From Rebecca billardiae RCC1528 (Eukaryota; Haptophyta): a DNA stretch of 64,000 bases. Made by a program: the position numbers and the translations under genes. The stretch covers positions 2,356,001 to 2,420,000 of the forward strand of contig OZ251223.1 in assembly GCA_965240325.2 (NCBI GenBank), read 5' to 3'. The stretch's first letter is position 1, and every line of letters begins with the position of its first letter. Under the pieces are notes generated by a model that made no database searches, was not told the DNA's origin, and worked only from the letters and a program-made list of their open reading frames with translations. Below are positions 32,101 through 41,837 of this stretch, in pieces.

Positions 32101-32641
32101 GCGCCGACTCGCACGCGCGCGCGCCCGAGGTGAGCGACATCTTCCACATACGGTGCGCGCCAATGGCCGCCCCGCCTGCTGCCCAGACACCACCACCTGC
32201 CCCCCCCGCGCGCGCGACGTGCGCCGAGCGCTCAGCGCCGCCCCCGGCACGCGCCCACGCCTGCCCGCCGCTCGTCGCGCGCGGCCTCCCGCCCTCTGCG
32301 CGCGCAGGCTGCGGCTGCCACACCACGATCGCACCGCGGTGCAGCCGCTGATTGGCGAGGATGAGGTCGCCCACAACGCCCCGCTCGACCCCGCGAGCGT
32401 GGACGGGCGCCGGCGCGCCGAGCTTGGCGGGCTGTGCTGCGAGGGCTGCACCACCTCCTCCCTCGGCCGGGTGCTCACCGGCCGCTTCCCAAACTTCTCG
32501 ACGGGCAACCAGTTCTTCACGCCGACCGTGTTTGCCAACATCTGCCGGCTCAGCTTCGAGCTGGCGGACGAGCCCGTGCGGAGGTTGGTCGAGCTGCGCG
32601 AGAGAGCGGCCGAGGCGGAACGGCTCGAGCGGCGCGTGTGA
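29190..32641 (+). CDS. Polytopic patatin/cPLA2-like lipid acyl hydrolase (one intron)
   Basis: Exon 1 (29190-32152) and exon 2 (32308-32641) join across a 155-bp intron with donor GTGCGC and acceptor GCGCAG, giving about 1098 residues. The patatin oxyanion segment is LSAGGIRAAACGLGV (about 77-90). The nucleophile is probably Ser110 in YLSTVSGGGYTG. The dyad aspartate is probably Asp874 in LRLSDGGLIDKLGL. Exon 2 supplies the family's C-terminal element FPNFSTGNQFFTPTVFANIC, which supports the splice. About eight hydrophobic segments lie between nucleophile and aspartate (for example VLLFALVLAAVLVFPLLEL, ALVVISIVLNLLVLCIFVM), so the catalytic fold is split by a membrane region. It probably hydrolyses membrane glycerolipids; the exact substrate cannot be inferred. 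The start is the first ATG; a GTG lies 9 bp upstream. Confidence 0.85.
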
Positions 32642-32902
32642 CTCGCGGCTGCGCCGGCCGCGCGTGCGCGCGCCGCGCCGTGTGGATAGTAGCGCTGTTC
32701 GCTTCGCAATGATCGACGGCGTCAATCACGAGCCGACTGTCTGCAGGTACTAAGTACTAGCATCGCAACCGCGCCCTGCTTGTGCTCACCAGCACGACAA
32801 AAGCAGATTCTCGCGTGATCGCGACGATGATGAATTCATTAAAAATTAATATACCGCGATGATCCCCGTCGTAGGGAGTCACGTGTACATGGCGACGCTC
32901 GC

Positions 32903-33688
32903 ATGGACGACCTCGACGTGACTGCGCTGCTGCCCGAGGGGCTGTCGGATCGTTGGGTGCGCCTCTACGTCCGCCTTTGGCGTGACGCAGCAAGGCTCAC
33001 CGCCGCCGACGGCCTCCCGCGCGCGGTGCACATCTCCCTCCTGCCAGATGGGAGTGTCCGTCTGACGGTGTCTGTGCGTCCGCCTGATGCACAAGGGCCT
33101 GATGCTTCTCCACAGGGAACCCCCGCTGGTGGCAGCCAGCGGCGCGAGGGAGGTGGTGGCGCGCCTTCTAAAGCTCCCCTGCATCCCGCCCCGCGCCGAG
33201 CGCGCAAGTCGGCTCCGCCGGCGCGCGCGCTCGCCGCGCAGGGCTCGGGTACTGGAGTGCAGGCTGCAAACGGCGAGCAGCAGCACTCTCAGAAGCGGAA
33301 GAAGAAGCCTCGGCGCGGGAAGCGCGGGCCTCGGCGTGACGCGCAAGGCAGGCGGATTCGATCTCCATCGAGCCGCCGCACCTCGTCGCGGCGCGCCGTC
33401 GAGAAACGCCAGGAGCGCAAGGCGGCGCGGCTGGCGGCCTCTCTGCCCGCAGCACCTGCGCCTGCTCCAGCTGCTGTCCCCCACGCGGACCGAGACTCGT
33501 CCATGGACGACGACTCGGACGACGAGGATGCGCAGCAGTCGGGGGCAAAGCGTACCCTGCACGCCGCAGCAGCGCCAGCCGCCGCCAGCAAGCCAGCTGA
33601 GCAGAGCGGCAAGCGCGCACGCGGCCGCGCAGGGCACACGGGGACGACTACATCACCGCCGGATCACCCGCCAGGGCCCAGCGGCTGA
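32903..33688 (+). CDS. Unknown protein with small N-terminal domain and basic tail
   Basis: The product is 261 residues from the first ATG. Residues 1-60 (MDDLDVTALLPEGLSDRWVR, LYVRLWRDAARLTAADGLP, HISLLPDGSVRLTVSVRPP) look folded, with a helix and a beta hairpin. The rest is low complexity and strongly basic (KRKKKPRRGKRGPRRD, SRRAVEKRQERKAARL), with an acidic patch DDDSDDEDAQQ, as in nuclear or nucleolar proteins. No family is recognised. The antisense frame of similar length is a shadow. Confidence 0.5.
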   Translation: MDDLDVTALLPEGLSDRWVRLYVRLWRDAARLTAADGLPRAVHISLLPDGSVRLTVSVRPPDAQGPDASPQGTPAGGSQRREGGGGAPSKAPLHPAPRRARKSAPPARALAAQGSGTGVQAANGEQQHSQKRKKKPRRGKRGPRRDAQGRRIRSPSSRRTSSRRAVEKRQERKAARLAASLPAAPAPAPAAVPHADRDSSMDDDSDDEDAQQSGAKRTLHAAAAPAAASKPAEQSGKRARGRAGHTGTTTSPPDHPPGPSG

Positions 33689-33987
33689 GACGGCCGTCTG
33701 ACATCCGGACCTGCACCCTCGCCCTCGCTCGGGGCACAGCAGGTCCATGCGAGCCGCGCAGCGCAGGTGGATCGCGCTCCAGCAGCTCAAGGCCGCGCTC
33801 AAGCCATTCGATCGCGGTTCAGGCTATGCTCTGCCACCAGCGCCGACTTCGTGTCGACGATCGGGCACTGCCGACGACGAATCAGGAGACCTGCGCCGTC
33901 CTACCTGTGTCGTTAAATCATAGAATGAGTCCGCAGCCATGACGACGAATAAGAATCCCGGCGTGTCGCCGTCGAGGCGTGTGGCCA

Positions 33988-34565
33988 ATGGCTGCCTCTC
34001 TGTTCTCGACACGTCGTGCATCAGGATGGGCATGGTGCACCATGGCGTTGACGCGTGCCCTGGCGTCGCCGGCCGGCCGCATAGTCGTCCCACGCTCCAA
34101 GATCGACGCGGCATACACCCGCTCGAGTGGCCCAGGGGGGCAAAACGTCAACAAGGTGAACACAAAGGTCGAGCTCCGCTTCACGGTGGCCGATGCGGAC
34201 TGGCTGCCAGATGAGGTGCGAGACCGATTGGCCGATGAGCAGCGGAATCGCATGAACAAAGCCGGTGAGCTCATTGTCACGGCATCAGAAAGCCGCACGC
34301 AGGCGGGAAACATGGATCTCGCCATTCGCAAGCTGCAAAGCATGGTGGATGACGCGTGCATTCCACCCAAGGTGCGCGCTGCGCGTGCCAGCGCCAGGTT
34401 CAGGCAGAAGCTGATGTGCGCCCTCGTCCTCGCCCGCTGGACGATGCTGTGTGCCAGGAACGAAACATGTGGAAGGGGCTGTCGGAGAAGACGAAGAAGA
34501 GGAGAGTTGAGGACAAGCGTCGGAAGTCAACAGTCAAGCAGAACCGCAAGCGTGTTGAGTTCTAA
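33988..34565 (+). CDS. Mitochondrial/plastid-type peptidyl-tRNA hydrolase ArfB/ICT1 (one intron)
   Basis: Exon 1 (33988-34371) and exon 2 (34458-34565) join in phase 0 across an 86-bp intron with donor GTGCGC and acceptor GTGCCAG, giving 163 residues. The leader MAASLFSTRRASGW is presequence-like. The catalytic GGQ lies in TRSSGPGGQNVNKVNTKVEL (about 44-63), the signature of class I release-factor domains, without the codon-recognition domain of RF1/RF2. The basic tail in exon 2 (EKTKKRRVEDKRRKSTVKQN) matches the ribosome-anchoring C-terminal tail of ArfB/ICT1. Those proteins release peptides from stalled ribosomes; ICT1 is also a large-subunit protein of animal mitoribosomes. Organelle assignment is inferred from the leader only. 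The splice restores the family's typical ending. Confidence 0.9.
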
Positions 34566-35019
34566 CACTAACTATGCTCAAGAAGCCTCATGTTCAGATT
34601 TTCTTAAAGTATGCTGCTATGGTCAGCTACAGTACTACTGTACTACCGTAATACTATATATGTTCTTGTGCATCATCCGTGGGTCCCAAGCCCAAGCGAC
34701 GCGCGCGCCGGGTCGCGGCCGTCGCGACGAGTCACGTCTCACGAGGCGCGGACTCGTCCCCATCACTCATCAGAAATGACAGAATCCGACGAAGTCCCAT
34801 CACTCATCAGGCATCAGTGTTTGCTCGAGTGTCAGTGGTACCGCGAGTCACAGACTCACAGTCACTACAGCAGCAGGCGGTGTCACAACGGCGCAGTAGC
34901 CTGGCACGGCAGTACATCAGAGTACGACTGATGATGCATGCTCGTCAGGCAACTGACTGGCCGAAGTGGCAAGTGCGCACCAAACCGGGTCGTCCGGTCA
35001 AACGGGTCAATAAAATGGT

Positions 35020-35064
<45 letters not shown>

Positions 35065-35068
35065 TTTA
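34566..35068. other. Intergenic, TA tract, no gene seen
   Basis: It holds the presumed 3' untranslated region of the ArfB-type gene and a TA microsatellite at about 35018-35056. No protein-like frame or RNA gene is seen. Confidence 0.6.
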
Positions 35069-35307
35069 AACGACGTGGTATGCAACGGGCAGGCGTCAGA
35101 GTCAGTCAGCTGCAGCAGCAGATCGAGCAGCAGAGACAAACAGCACCAGGATCAGCGCTCCTCGCCGTCGTCCTCCCCCCTCGTAGTCGCCCATCACTCT
35201 GGTCCTGGACATCGCCGAGCGGAAGCTCGACGCACCGTCTGGCGTCGACGCGCGCGCGCCACCACGGTGGTCGCGGTGCCACGCGTCGTCAGCCGTCGTC
35301 TCGAAGT
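35069..35307 (+). repeat. Dispersed repeat family C, copy 1
   Basis: This block of about 240 bp recurs in the same orientation at 63566-63808. Shared segments include AACGACGTGGTATGCAACGG, CTCGTAGTCGCCCATCACTC and GGTCGCGGTGCCACGCGTCG. Indels of 3 to 15 bp separate the copies. TA microsatellites lie on both sides of this copy (35018-35056 and 35366-35407). No coding frame is conserved across the indels. Confidence 0.85.
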
Positions 35308-37268
35308 AGTCGTCGTATGCAGCGCCCCCGCGGGCGCGTGCCCCCGGGCGCACGATATGTGTGTGTAATATAATATATATATATATACATATATGTATAT
35401 ATATATATGTAATATATGTTCATCGTCGTCTGTGACTGACAGGTTGCACGGAAAAATGACCGCCCGCGACTGACAGATGTTACATTCCCAGTGGACGCGA
35501 CCTGTCCACCCGTCGTTCGGTACATGGCGCCGTCGCCGTGCGCCCGGAAGCGGCGCGCGCTCTCGCGCGCTGCACGATGCCCGCTGTTGCGGGTGCAGCG
35601 CGCCACTCCGCGCCTCGATCGGCCTCTTCCTGCTTGAGTAGCATGTACCGAAAGTCAACCACCCTTGAGCTCCAATCGCGACATCGCGCAGCCGCGTGGC
35701 ACGTTCGCGCGGCATCTGAGTCACAGAGGGCAGCAGAGCAGGCCGTCTCAGCCTGGAAGAGTCCCAGGCCCGGTGTGAAGAGACGTAGCAATGCAAGGTG
35801 GATACGTGCCGTGCTCGTCGCAGTCTGGCCGCACACGACGTTCGCAGCCTACGACTCGCGCGTGCGTGCTTGCGCTCGGCCACGTCCATTCATCAGCCGT
35901 GCGTGTATTGGATGGAGCGCGCGCGCGACTGGTCTTGCACATCACGTTGCGCAGCAACAGTCGCGGGAAGAGACACGCGACACTCATAGTATGCGACAAC
36001 CTTGCAATGTTCATCCAGCGCGTGTTGGTGAGGGTCGAAAAGCTGGCGGCGGCTACCTCTCAACCGCTCGGTTGCACTTGATGGTGCATGCGCGCCGGCC
36101 GGAGCGCTGAAGTGTCAGAGTCGTGGCATGCTCGAGGCTCTTGGATGAGGAGACGGCCGCTACGCAGTCTATCTATGTCGTCAGCATGAAGAACGGCATC
36201 CACGCACGACGCCTCGCGAACGCACACCTGCTTCCGCGCTGTGACACGCATCGACAAGAACCGCTCAGCAGGCTGACGAGGCACCACGCCTCACTCACGC
36301 CCAAGAACAGCAGGGCGAGTGCTAAGAAGCGGGCGAAGGAAGCTGTCGCTCGCTGCGGCAAGGACGCTCTCACTGTATGAATGTCATTGAGCCCTACATA
36401 GCCTTCTTTGTCTCGCGTGAGCTCAGCATCAAGGGTGAGGCGCGAGGTGTTGCGCAGACGGTCGCACAGGCTCACGTAGACAGCTCGATGGTGATGATCG
36501 AGAGCTTCTATCAAGTGTTCAGATGCAGAGCGCGTGCGTACACCGAGCAGGAGCTGACGACCTACATGGTATCTATGCCACGCGTGGATCTCCCCGCCGG
36601 CCCACAAGTCGCTGACGACTTATTGTCGAACTCGAATGCTCGCGCGCGGCATTGCGGGCGAAGGCTGCACTCGGGCGACGAGCTCGGTCCGATCATGACG
36701 GTTTGCCATACTGCGCGTGGTGACGGGCGTTGGGCTCGAGACGGATGGCGCGGGCGGTGTGACGCAGATAGAGCTGGGCGTGTGCGCTCGCTCCGAGACG
36801 CGTCGAAGGGAGGACTGTCTCCAGCTGCCTGATGATCCTGGACGAGAGGGTGATGCTGCTGTGGCTGTTTGCCGTCTCACGCGACGTGTGATGGGATGAT
36901 GACAGTCACTGCCGACGGCGAGGGGGTCCCGGCTGTGCTAGCTCAAGGGATGTAGCGCACGCGGACAAGTCCTGACGACACGCGCATTCAGCTAGTCATG
37001 ATGCGGGGCTGCATCGACACGCGAGGCGCGCGCCACCCACGAGCGGCGAGTGGGCGGGCGCCATCCTTCAGAGGCGCCGTCTCTCAGAAATGTAACACCA
37101 AGGACAGTTTCCTGTGCAACCTGTCGACTGAGTGTGAGTGAGTGTCACACTGCCGACAGCGAACCGTCGGTCAGTAGGCAACGCTGGCCACACCGCTGTC
37201 ATTGTAGTCGTCCAGCTGCCGCCGGCGTGCAGCGTCGGATGCAAATCACTCTCTAGTAATAGTTGTGA
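35308..37268. other. ~2-kb stretch without a confident gene
   Basis: Frames at 36377-36832 (plus; MNVIEPYIAFFVSRELSIKG) and 36173-36607 (minus; GYVGLNDIHTVRASLP) overlap on opposite strands and neither is recognised. G+C is lower than in coding regions. A real gene with several introns could be hidden here, but nothing is supported. Confidence 0.3.
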
Positions 37269-38117
37269 TCAATCTCCATGTGCCGACGGTGCCATGCAAT
37301 GTACAGTCGCCATCGCGGCCATCGCAGCTGTCTCTGCGCGCAGAACGTTTGGTCCCAGGCTCACACAGCTTGCGCCTGCTGACTGGAGCGTGCGAAACTC
37401 CTCCTCTTCGAAGCCACCTTCGGGTCCAACCACGAAGGCGACCGGCGGGGGCGGGGCTCCGGGCGTCTGAGCATCACGCAGCGCCTCATCCAGCCTTGGG
37501 ACGCCGGAGCTTCGCTCGGCGCATGCGAAAACATGGCCGCCCCCTTCTGCAGCCGCGCTGATGGCAGCGACTAGGTCCCGCTCAACGTCCAGGACAATCG
37601 GAACGCTCAGCCGTCCACACTGCTCCGCTGCCTCGATCGCTGTCGCCCGCGCCCGTTGGAGGTTGAGCTCGCGCACTGCGGTGCGCGACGTCACCAACGG
37701 CTGCAAGTGTGTCACGCCAAGCTCAGTGGCCTTCTCCACGAGTTGCACCACTCGTTTCGGCTTGAGGAGGCCGAATAGCAAGGCGACCTTCCGTGCTGGC
37801 GGCGGCTGCTCCCGTGTCTGCCCGCACACCGTCGAAGAGCACGACCTCCGGCCAGTCAGCTCGAGGTTTGCGGCGTACTCGCCTGATGCGCCATCGAAAA
37901 CCAGCACCGAATCGCGCTCGTTGCACCGCAGGACGGACAGGAGGTAGTGCTGCTGCGCGTCGCTGAACTGCACACGCACCCCCGGCGCGAGAGGCCCGTC
38001 GACGTACAGCCTGCAGCGCGTTGGGCGGGCGGCAGCACTGCTACCTATCACGATCAACCTCGTCAGTGACGACGCCATCTTTACCAGAGGCAGTGAGGCC
38101 AACCCGGCACGTCTCAT
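37269..38117 (-). CDS. RsmE-type 16S rRNA (uracil-N3) methyltransferase, organellar
   Basis: The product is 282 residues from the ATG at 38117. The leader MRRAGLASLPLVKMASSLTR is targeting-peptide-like. The N-terminal PUA-like part includes CRLYVDGPL and QHYLLSVLRCNERDSVLVFDG. The SPOUT catalytic part includes KPKRVVQLVEKATELGV, RATAIEAAEQCGRLSVP, VAFVVGPEGGFEEEEF and the knot motif LGPNVLRAETAAMAA. The family methylates N3 of U1498 (E. coli numbering) in 16S rRNA of the small subunit. In eukaryotes it serves mitochondrial or plastid ribosomes; the compartment is inferred only from the leader. It is divergent from the next gene, with 15 bp between start codons. A later ATG (38078-38081 region) is an alternative start. 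Confidence 0.92.
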   Translation of the reverse strand: MRRAGLASLPLVKMASSLTRLIVIGSSAAARPTRCRLYVDGPLAPGVRVQFSDAQQHYLLSVLRCNERDSVLVFDGASGEYAANLELTGRRSCSSTVCGQTREQPPPARKVALLFGLLKPKRVVQLVEKATELGVTHLQPLVTSRTAVRELNLQRARATAIEAAEQCGRLSVPIVLDVERDLVAAISAAAEGGGHVFACAERSSGVPRLDEALRDAQTPGAPPPPVAFVVGPEGGFEEEEFRTLQSAGASCVSLGPNVLRAETAAMAAMATVHCMAPSAHGD

Positions 38118-38132
38118 CGCATCATCAAATCG
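38118..38132. promoter_or_regulatory. 15-bp gap between two divergent start codons
   Basis: Only 15 bp separate the RsmE and DOT1-like start codons. Either the transcripts overlap at their 5' ends or one or both proteins start at a later ATG. Confidence 0.5.
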
Positions 38133-38885
38133 ATGGTGGGCCTCATTTCGCCGGTGCATGCGAGGGTGCCGTTCGCGCTTGAGCAGCTTGCCACTGTGTT
38201 CGGCGCTCGCGACCATGACGCGTGGCACGCTAGACGCACGGCTGCACGAGATGCGATCGAGAGATCGGGCAGCACGCTTCCATCACACCAGCTTGTCTAC
38301 GGCGAGCTCCAGATCGAAGCGCTGGCCACGGTCCTCGACGCTGCCGGAGTTCGCGTCGGAGACTCGTTCATCGACATCGGCAGCGGCGATGGCATGAGCG
38401 TGCTCGCGACTGCCCTACTTTGCGGCGAGTCGCTCACACAATGTGCTGGCCTGGAGGTCATCCAACCATTGGTGCACCGTTCTGTCAGCCATCGCGACAC
38501 GCTCCTCGCCAACGTGCCCCCAGGCACCCCGCTCCCGCCCATCCGCTTTCTCGAGGGCGACGTGCACGACGCCTCATCTGGCCCTGCCCGCGCGCTAGTG
38601 GGCGAGTCTACACTGGCCGTCTGCTTCGCCACGACGTGGTCCCACGACGGCCAAAGCAAGCGGCGCGAGCTGCCACGGCTGAGTTGCGCCTTGACAGCCA
38701 TGCCGGCGGGCGCGCGCGTCATCATGGTGGATGGGCGACTGCTAAAAGAAGATGGTTGGCAATGGCAGGGCGATCTGAAGATTTCGAACGCGGACGTTGC
38801 GCCATACTCGACCGCTTCACTGTTCGAGCGCATGTCTGCGCCTCCAACGATTGGCGCGAGGACTGGCTCCGCGTCTGTCGACTGA
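38133..38885 (+). CDS. DOT1-like SAM-dependent methyltransferase
   Basis: The product is 250 residues. The SAM-binding core is DSFIDIGSGDGMSVLATALL (about 77-96), preceded by QLVYGELQIEALATVL and followed by CAGLEVIQPLVHRSV and FLEGDVHD. A YGE motif before motif I and a G-E acidic loop are found in DOT1-type enzymes, which methylate histone H3 Lys79. Later elements are ALVGESTLAVCFATTWSHD and MPAGARVIMVDGRLL. The acceptor-side sequences specific to DOT1 are weak, so another protein substrate is possible. No organelle leader is evident. Confidence 0.65.
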   Translation: MVGLISPVHARVPFALEQLATVFGARDHDAWHARRTAARDAIERSGSTLPSHQLVYGELQIEALATVLDAAGVRVGDSFIDIGSGDGMSVLATALLCGESLTQCAGLEVIQPLVHRSVSHRDTLLANVPPGTPLPPIRFLEGDVHDASSGPARALVGESTLAVCFATTWSHDGQSKRRELPRLSCALTAMPAGARVIMVDGRLLKEDGWQWQGDLKISNADVAPYSTASLFERMSAPPTIGARTGSASVD

Positions 38886-39408
38886 GCGGTGAGCCTGCCA
38901 GAACGACCTGCGACCACAACCGAGTCAGACTCAGAGTAGTCAGAAGAGTCGACGACCGCAATAACTCATCGATCTCAGATCTGAATAATACTCTGATGCG
39001 CCTGATGGCAGCACCATGACACTGCTGCATGATCGATCATGCACTGGGCGCACGCTGAATCTCGTCGCGCGCTGACTCGCTAGTCGCTCGGCGACCGGTA
39101 ACCGATGAAACATATATAATATAGTTTGTGACGACGATGATATATAATTCGGAGGTCCCGTTCGAAACGCGACAACGCCTATATATACTCTCGGCTGCAT
39201 CGCACGGACCACGGTCCGCGGGCGCGGCGCGGCACCCGCGCCTGACCGCACGGCGGGCCCGCACGCCGCACGGGCCCGAGGGCCCCCGACGGCGGATGAT
39301 CTGAGTGAGCAGAAGTAAGTAGACAGTAGTAACACTGCGCTCAGATTGCTCAGAACCCGCCTGACCGTCAGAACACCAGATTTACACCTCAGTATTCAGT
39401 AATCATAA
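38886..39408. other. Intergenic, no gene seen
   Basis: It lies between convergent genes. There are short palindromic GC-rich and AT-rich segments near 39100-39290, and no protein-like frame. Confidence 0.5.
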
Positions 39409-40083
39409 TCAGCGGCATGGTCCATCGGACAATGCTGCTTCACCAGGCTCCAGCCGTGCGGTAGTGCCGACGGCAGCCCGGGCATTATCATGCCCCTCGG
39501 ACTGTGAAGGTGTCGTGCCAATGGGCGTGTCCACACTCACAGCGGCGCCATGCGCAGTCCCGTCCGAAGCTGCCGCCGTGGAGTCCAGGACTCCAGTGGA
39601 GGCTGCCGTGCTGATCGTAAGACTGGGTAGATGTGCGGCATGATGAGCGTCGTCGACATCATGGTACTGCTCCTGTTGCGGAGCATCGACGCCGTTACCC
39701 ACCGAGAGTCCAGTGCCAGCGCTCTCATCGGAACCATGCCAGGCATCTTGCCTGCGCACACCGCCTTTGGCGAGATCAACGGTCGACCCAATCGCAGCAC
39801 GCATGACAGGAATCGTTGTCCCCACCTGGCCGATGGACAAAAGAGCGGAATCGCATGCCATGAGCATGTCTTCAAGACCACCGAGTGTCTCCTCTGCGCC
39901 GGCAAGGTGTTTGTCATAGCTGGCAAAGCTTTTGGCCGCAAGCAGCACCTCCTCATTCGGAGAGCCACGCGACACGATGCGCGCCAGTTGTCCAGCCGCG
40001 CGCACGACCTTCTTGCCCCGCTCCGCCATCTCCTCTTTCGCTGCTCGGCTGCCCTCAGAGTCATACGCCTCCGCATCCGCCAT
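39409..40083 (-). CDS. Unknown helical protein with disordered C-terminus
   Basis: The product is 224 residues from the ATG at 40083. Residues 10-110 are predicted helical and possibly coiled coil (SRAAKEEMAERGKKVVRAAG; LLAAKSFASYDKHLAGAEET; LGGLEDMLMACDSALLSIG). The helical segment faintly resembles the BORC subunit BORCS7, but I would not assign it. Residues 115-224 are Ala/Ser/Thr/Asp-rich and probably disordered. There is no signal peptide or membrane segment. Confidence 0.5.
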   Translation of the reverse strand: MADAEAYDSEGSRAAKEEMAERGKKVVRAAGQLARIVSRGSPNEEVLLAAKSFASYDKHLAGAEETLGGLEDMLMACDSALLSIGQVGTTIPVMRAAIGSTVDLAKGGVRRQDAWHGSDESAGTGLSVGNGVDAPQQEQYHDVDDAHHAAHLPSLTISTAASTGVLDSTAAASDGTAHGAAVSVDTPIGTTPSQSEGHDNARAAVGTTARLEPGEAALSDGPCR

Positions 40084-41134
40084 GTCTCTTGAAGTCTGGT
40101 TGCCGAATGCCGATCAAGCGAACGCCGCCATCGTTCGCTGCGCCTTGCTGCTGCGGGTGGATGCCGAATTATTATTGCCGCGATTTCATCTTGGGGGATT
40201 GGGGCGGGAAGGAAATGCTGATGATGATGAATTCTCCGTGCGGTGCGCCGGCCGCGGCTGGCCGCACCGGCAGGAACCCTGGCCGATACACACCGCCCTA
40301 CCGCTCTGCGCAGTGGCTTTACCTGGGCCCAAGCTGCTGCGCGGGCTGTGGTGGCCTCTGCTGGCCTCTGCTGGCCTGCGCAGTGGAGCGGGCACGGCGA
40401 CTGACTGGCTGTGTGAGGTAGTAGGGAAGTGGCTTATAACCCTGGGGGACCCATCGGCTCGCAGAGCGCGAGCGCGGGTTCACCACGCGCAGAGCGAGCC
40501 GGGCCCGCGTGTGTTATATCTGCCGCAGACCCGACTGGTTTCTTCAATTTTTGTGCTGTGGGAAATGTATTGTATTCAGCGATACATCGCGTCGTCACAA
40601 TTCGTCGACGACAGGCCTCGACAGAATGTCGTCGGCTCCTCACCGGCGCAGTCCTGCACGTCTACGGGCCAGGCGCGACACTTTATAATTCAATCTACAG
40701 CGCGGTACCGAGGTAAATAAGAGCAGCTCACTTTCTAATTAATTAATGCGCAGGAGTGACTGCCGCACATTGGCCTGGCGGTAAATCGGCGCATAGGTGT
40801 CATGGAGAAGAACTGATTATGCGAATGGCACTTGTCAATCTTGAGGCACGCGTCGATCTGTCGTCGCGACTGCAGTCTGCCGACCGCGGTCGTCGGTCGT
40901 AATAAGTGTCTGCTGTGCGTCCGGGACTCATCGGAGTCGAATCGGTGCAGTCAGGCTGTGCGCTGCGGTTGCAGACTTGGCCGCGAAGGGGCGCGCCTGC
41001 CGCGGCTAGGCCGATGGGGGATCAAGACCACGAGATCTTTCTGTTCAAAAAAAGGCCAGCATCCCGCCGCCCGACTCCCGAGTGGTGCATGGTGGTCTCT
41101 TGCGATCAAATGGCAGGTGTGCGAATCTGGCCGA
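40084..41134. other. Intergenic, no gene seen
   Basis: It contains the shared 5' region of the minus-strand gene above and 3' sequence of the next minus-strand gene. Direct repeats GCCTCTGCTGG occur near 40350-40376. A polypurine/polypyrimidine stretch is seen near 41045-41060. Open frames are GC shadows. Confidence 0.4.
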
Positions 41135-41500
41135 TCAGCGGTGCTGCAGCATGGGCATCACGAGGTCGGGAATGGCGTTCGGGTCCTTGAAGAGATTCTG
41201 GAAGAAGTGGCCATCAGACTTGACGGCGCTGTCCGCGAGCGTCGTCCCGAGAGCGACGTACTTCATCGCGGTGTGCGTGTGCTGCAGGTGCTTCTCTGGG
41301 ATGTGCGAGTACTCGCCGCCGCGCATGTGCACGTCGTACAGAGCGTTCTCGATCATCGAATCAGTCGCGTCTGCCGCGCGGCCAAGCGTCTGTACGCTCA
41401 AATGAGCCGCATCACGCAAGTGGCTCCCGTTGGTCGAGGGCTCGGACGTGTGGTGCGCCATGCGCGTGAAGTCGTCGACGACGTGTGCGTGCGATGCCAT
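41135..41500 (-). CDS. Small unknown His-rich protein
   Basis: The product is 121 residues from the ATG at 41500 (MASHAHVVDDFTRMAHHTSE). It has regular spacing of His residues and helical segments (LRDAAHLSVQTLGRAADATD; HTHTAMKYVALGTTLADSAV). The frame extends 53 codons upstream with Arg-rich sequence that lacks protein character. There is no signal peptide. The family is not recognised. Confidence 0.45.
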   Translation of the reverse strand: MASHAHVVDDFTRMAHHTSEPSTNGSHLRDAAHLSVQTLGRAADATDSMIENALYDVHMRGGEYSHIPEKHLQHTHTAMKYVALGTTLADSAVKSDGHFFQNLFKDPNAIPDLVMPMLQHR

Positions 41501-41837
41501 GCTGCGAGTCGGGCGGTGGCGGACGGCACTGATGAGCGGCGAAAGCAGGCGTTGCTCAGGTTTCCGCGCGGGCCGGCTATTTTTCGGCCGCGCGAAAAAG
41601 CGAGGAGCTCGGGATTTGTCCAGCGCGCGGTTTGGCAGCCGTTGCCGTTGGCTTCGCATGCCTGGTGGGCAAGGCCGTTGGCTCCCGGACTATCGAGGGC
41701 TAGCCAATCAGAACGCGGCGCTACCGCACCTGCCGCTTCGTCGGCGCTTGTGAGCGCCAAGCGACACCGCGCGGAAGAGGTCGTCAGCTCGCGCGCGGCC
41801 GCTGCAACGGGAGGTGGAGCCCGCCTCGACGCAAGAC

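Noticed and set aside
29418-32147. Antisense frames across the lipase gene
   Set aside because: They lack domain content; the plus-strand frame carries the catalytic motifs and eight membrane segments.
37269-38885. RsmE and the DOT1-like methyltransferase as a bacterial-type operon
   Set aside because: They are divergent, on opposite strands, and one has a eukaryotic targeting leader.
39409-40083. Assignment to the BORC subunit BORCS7
   Set aside because: The resemblance is limited to one helical stretch and is too weak to carry a name.
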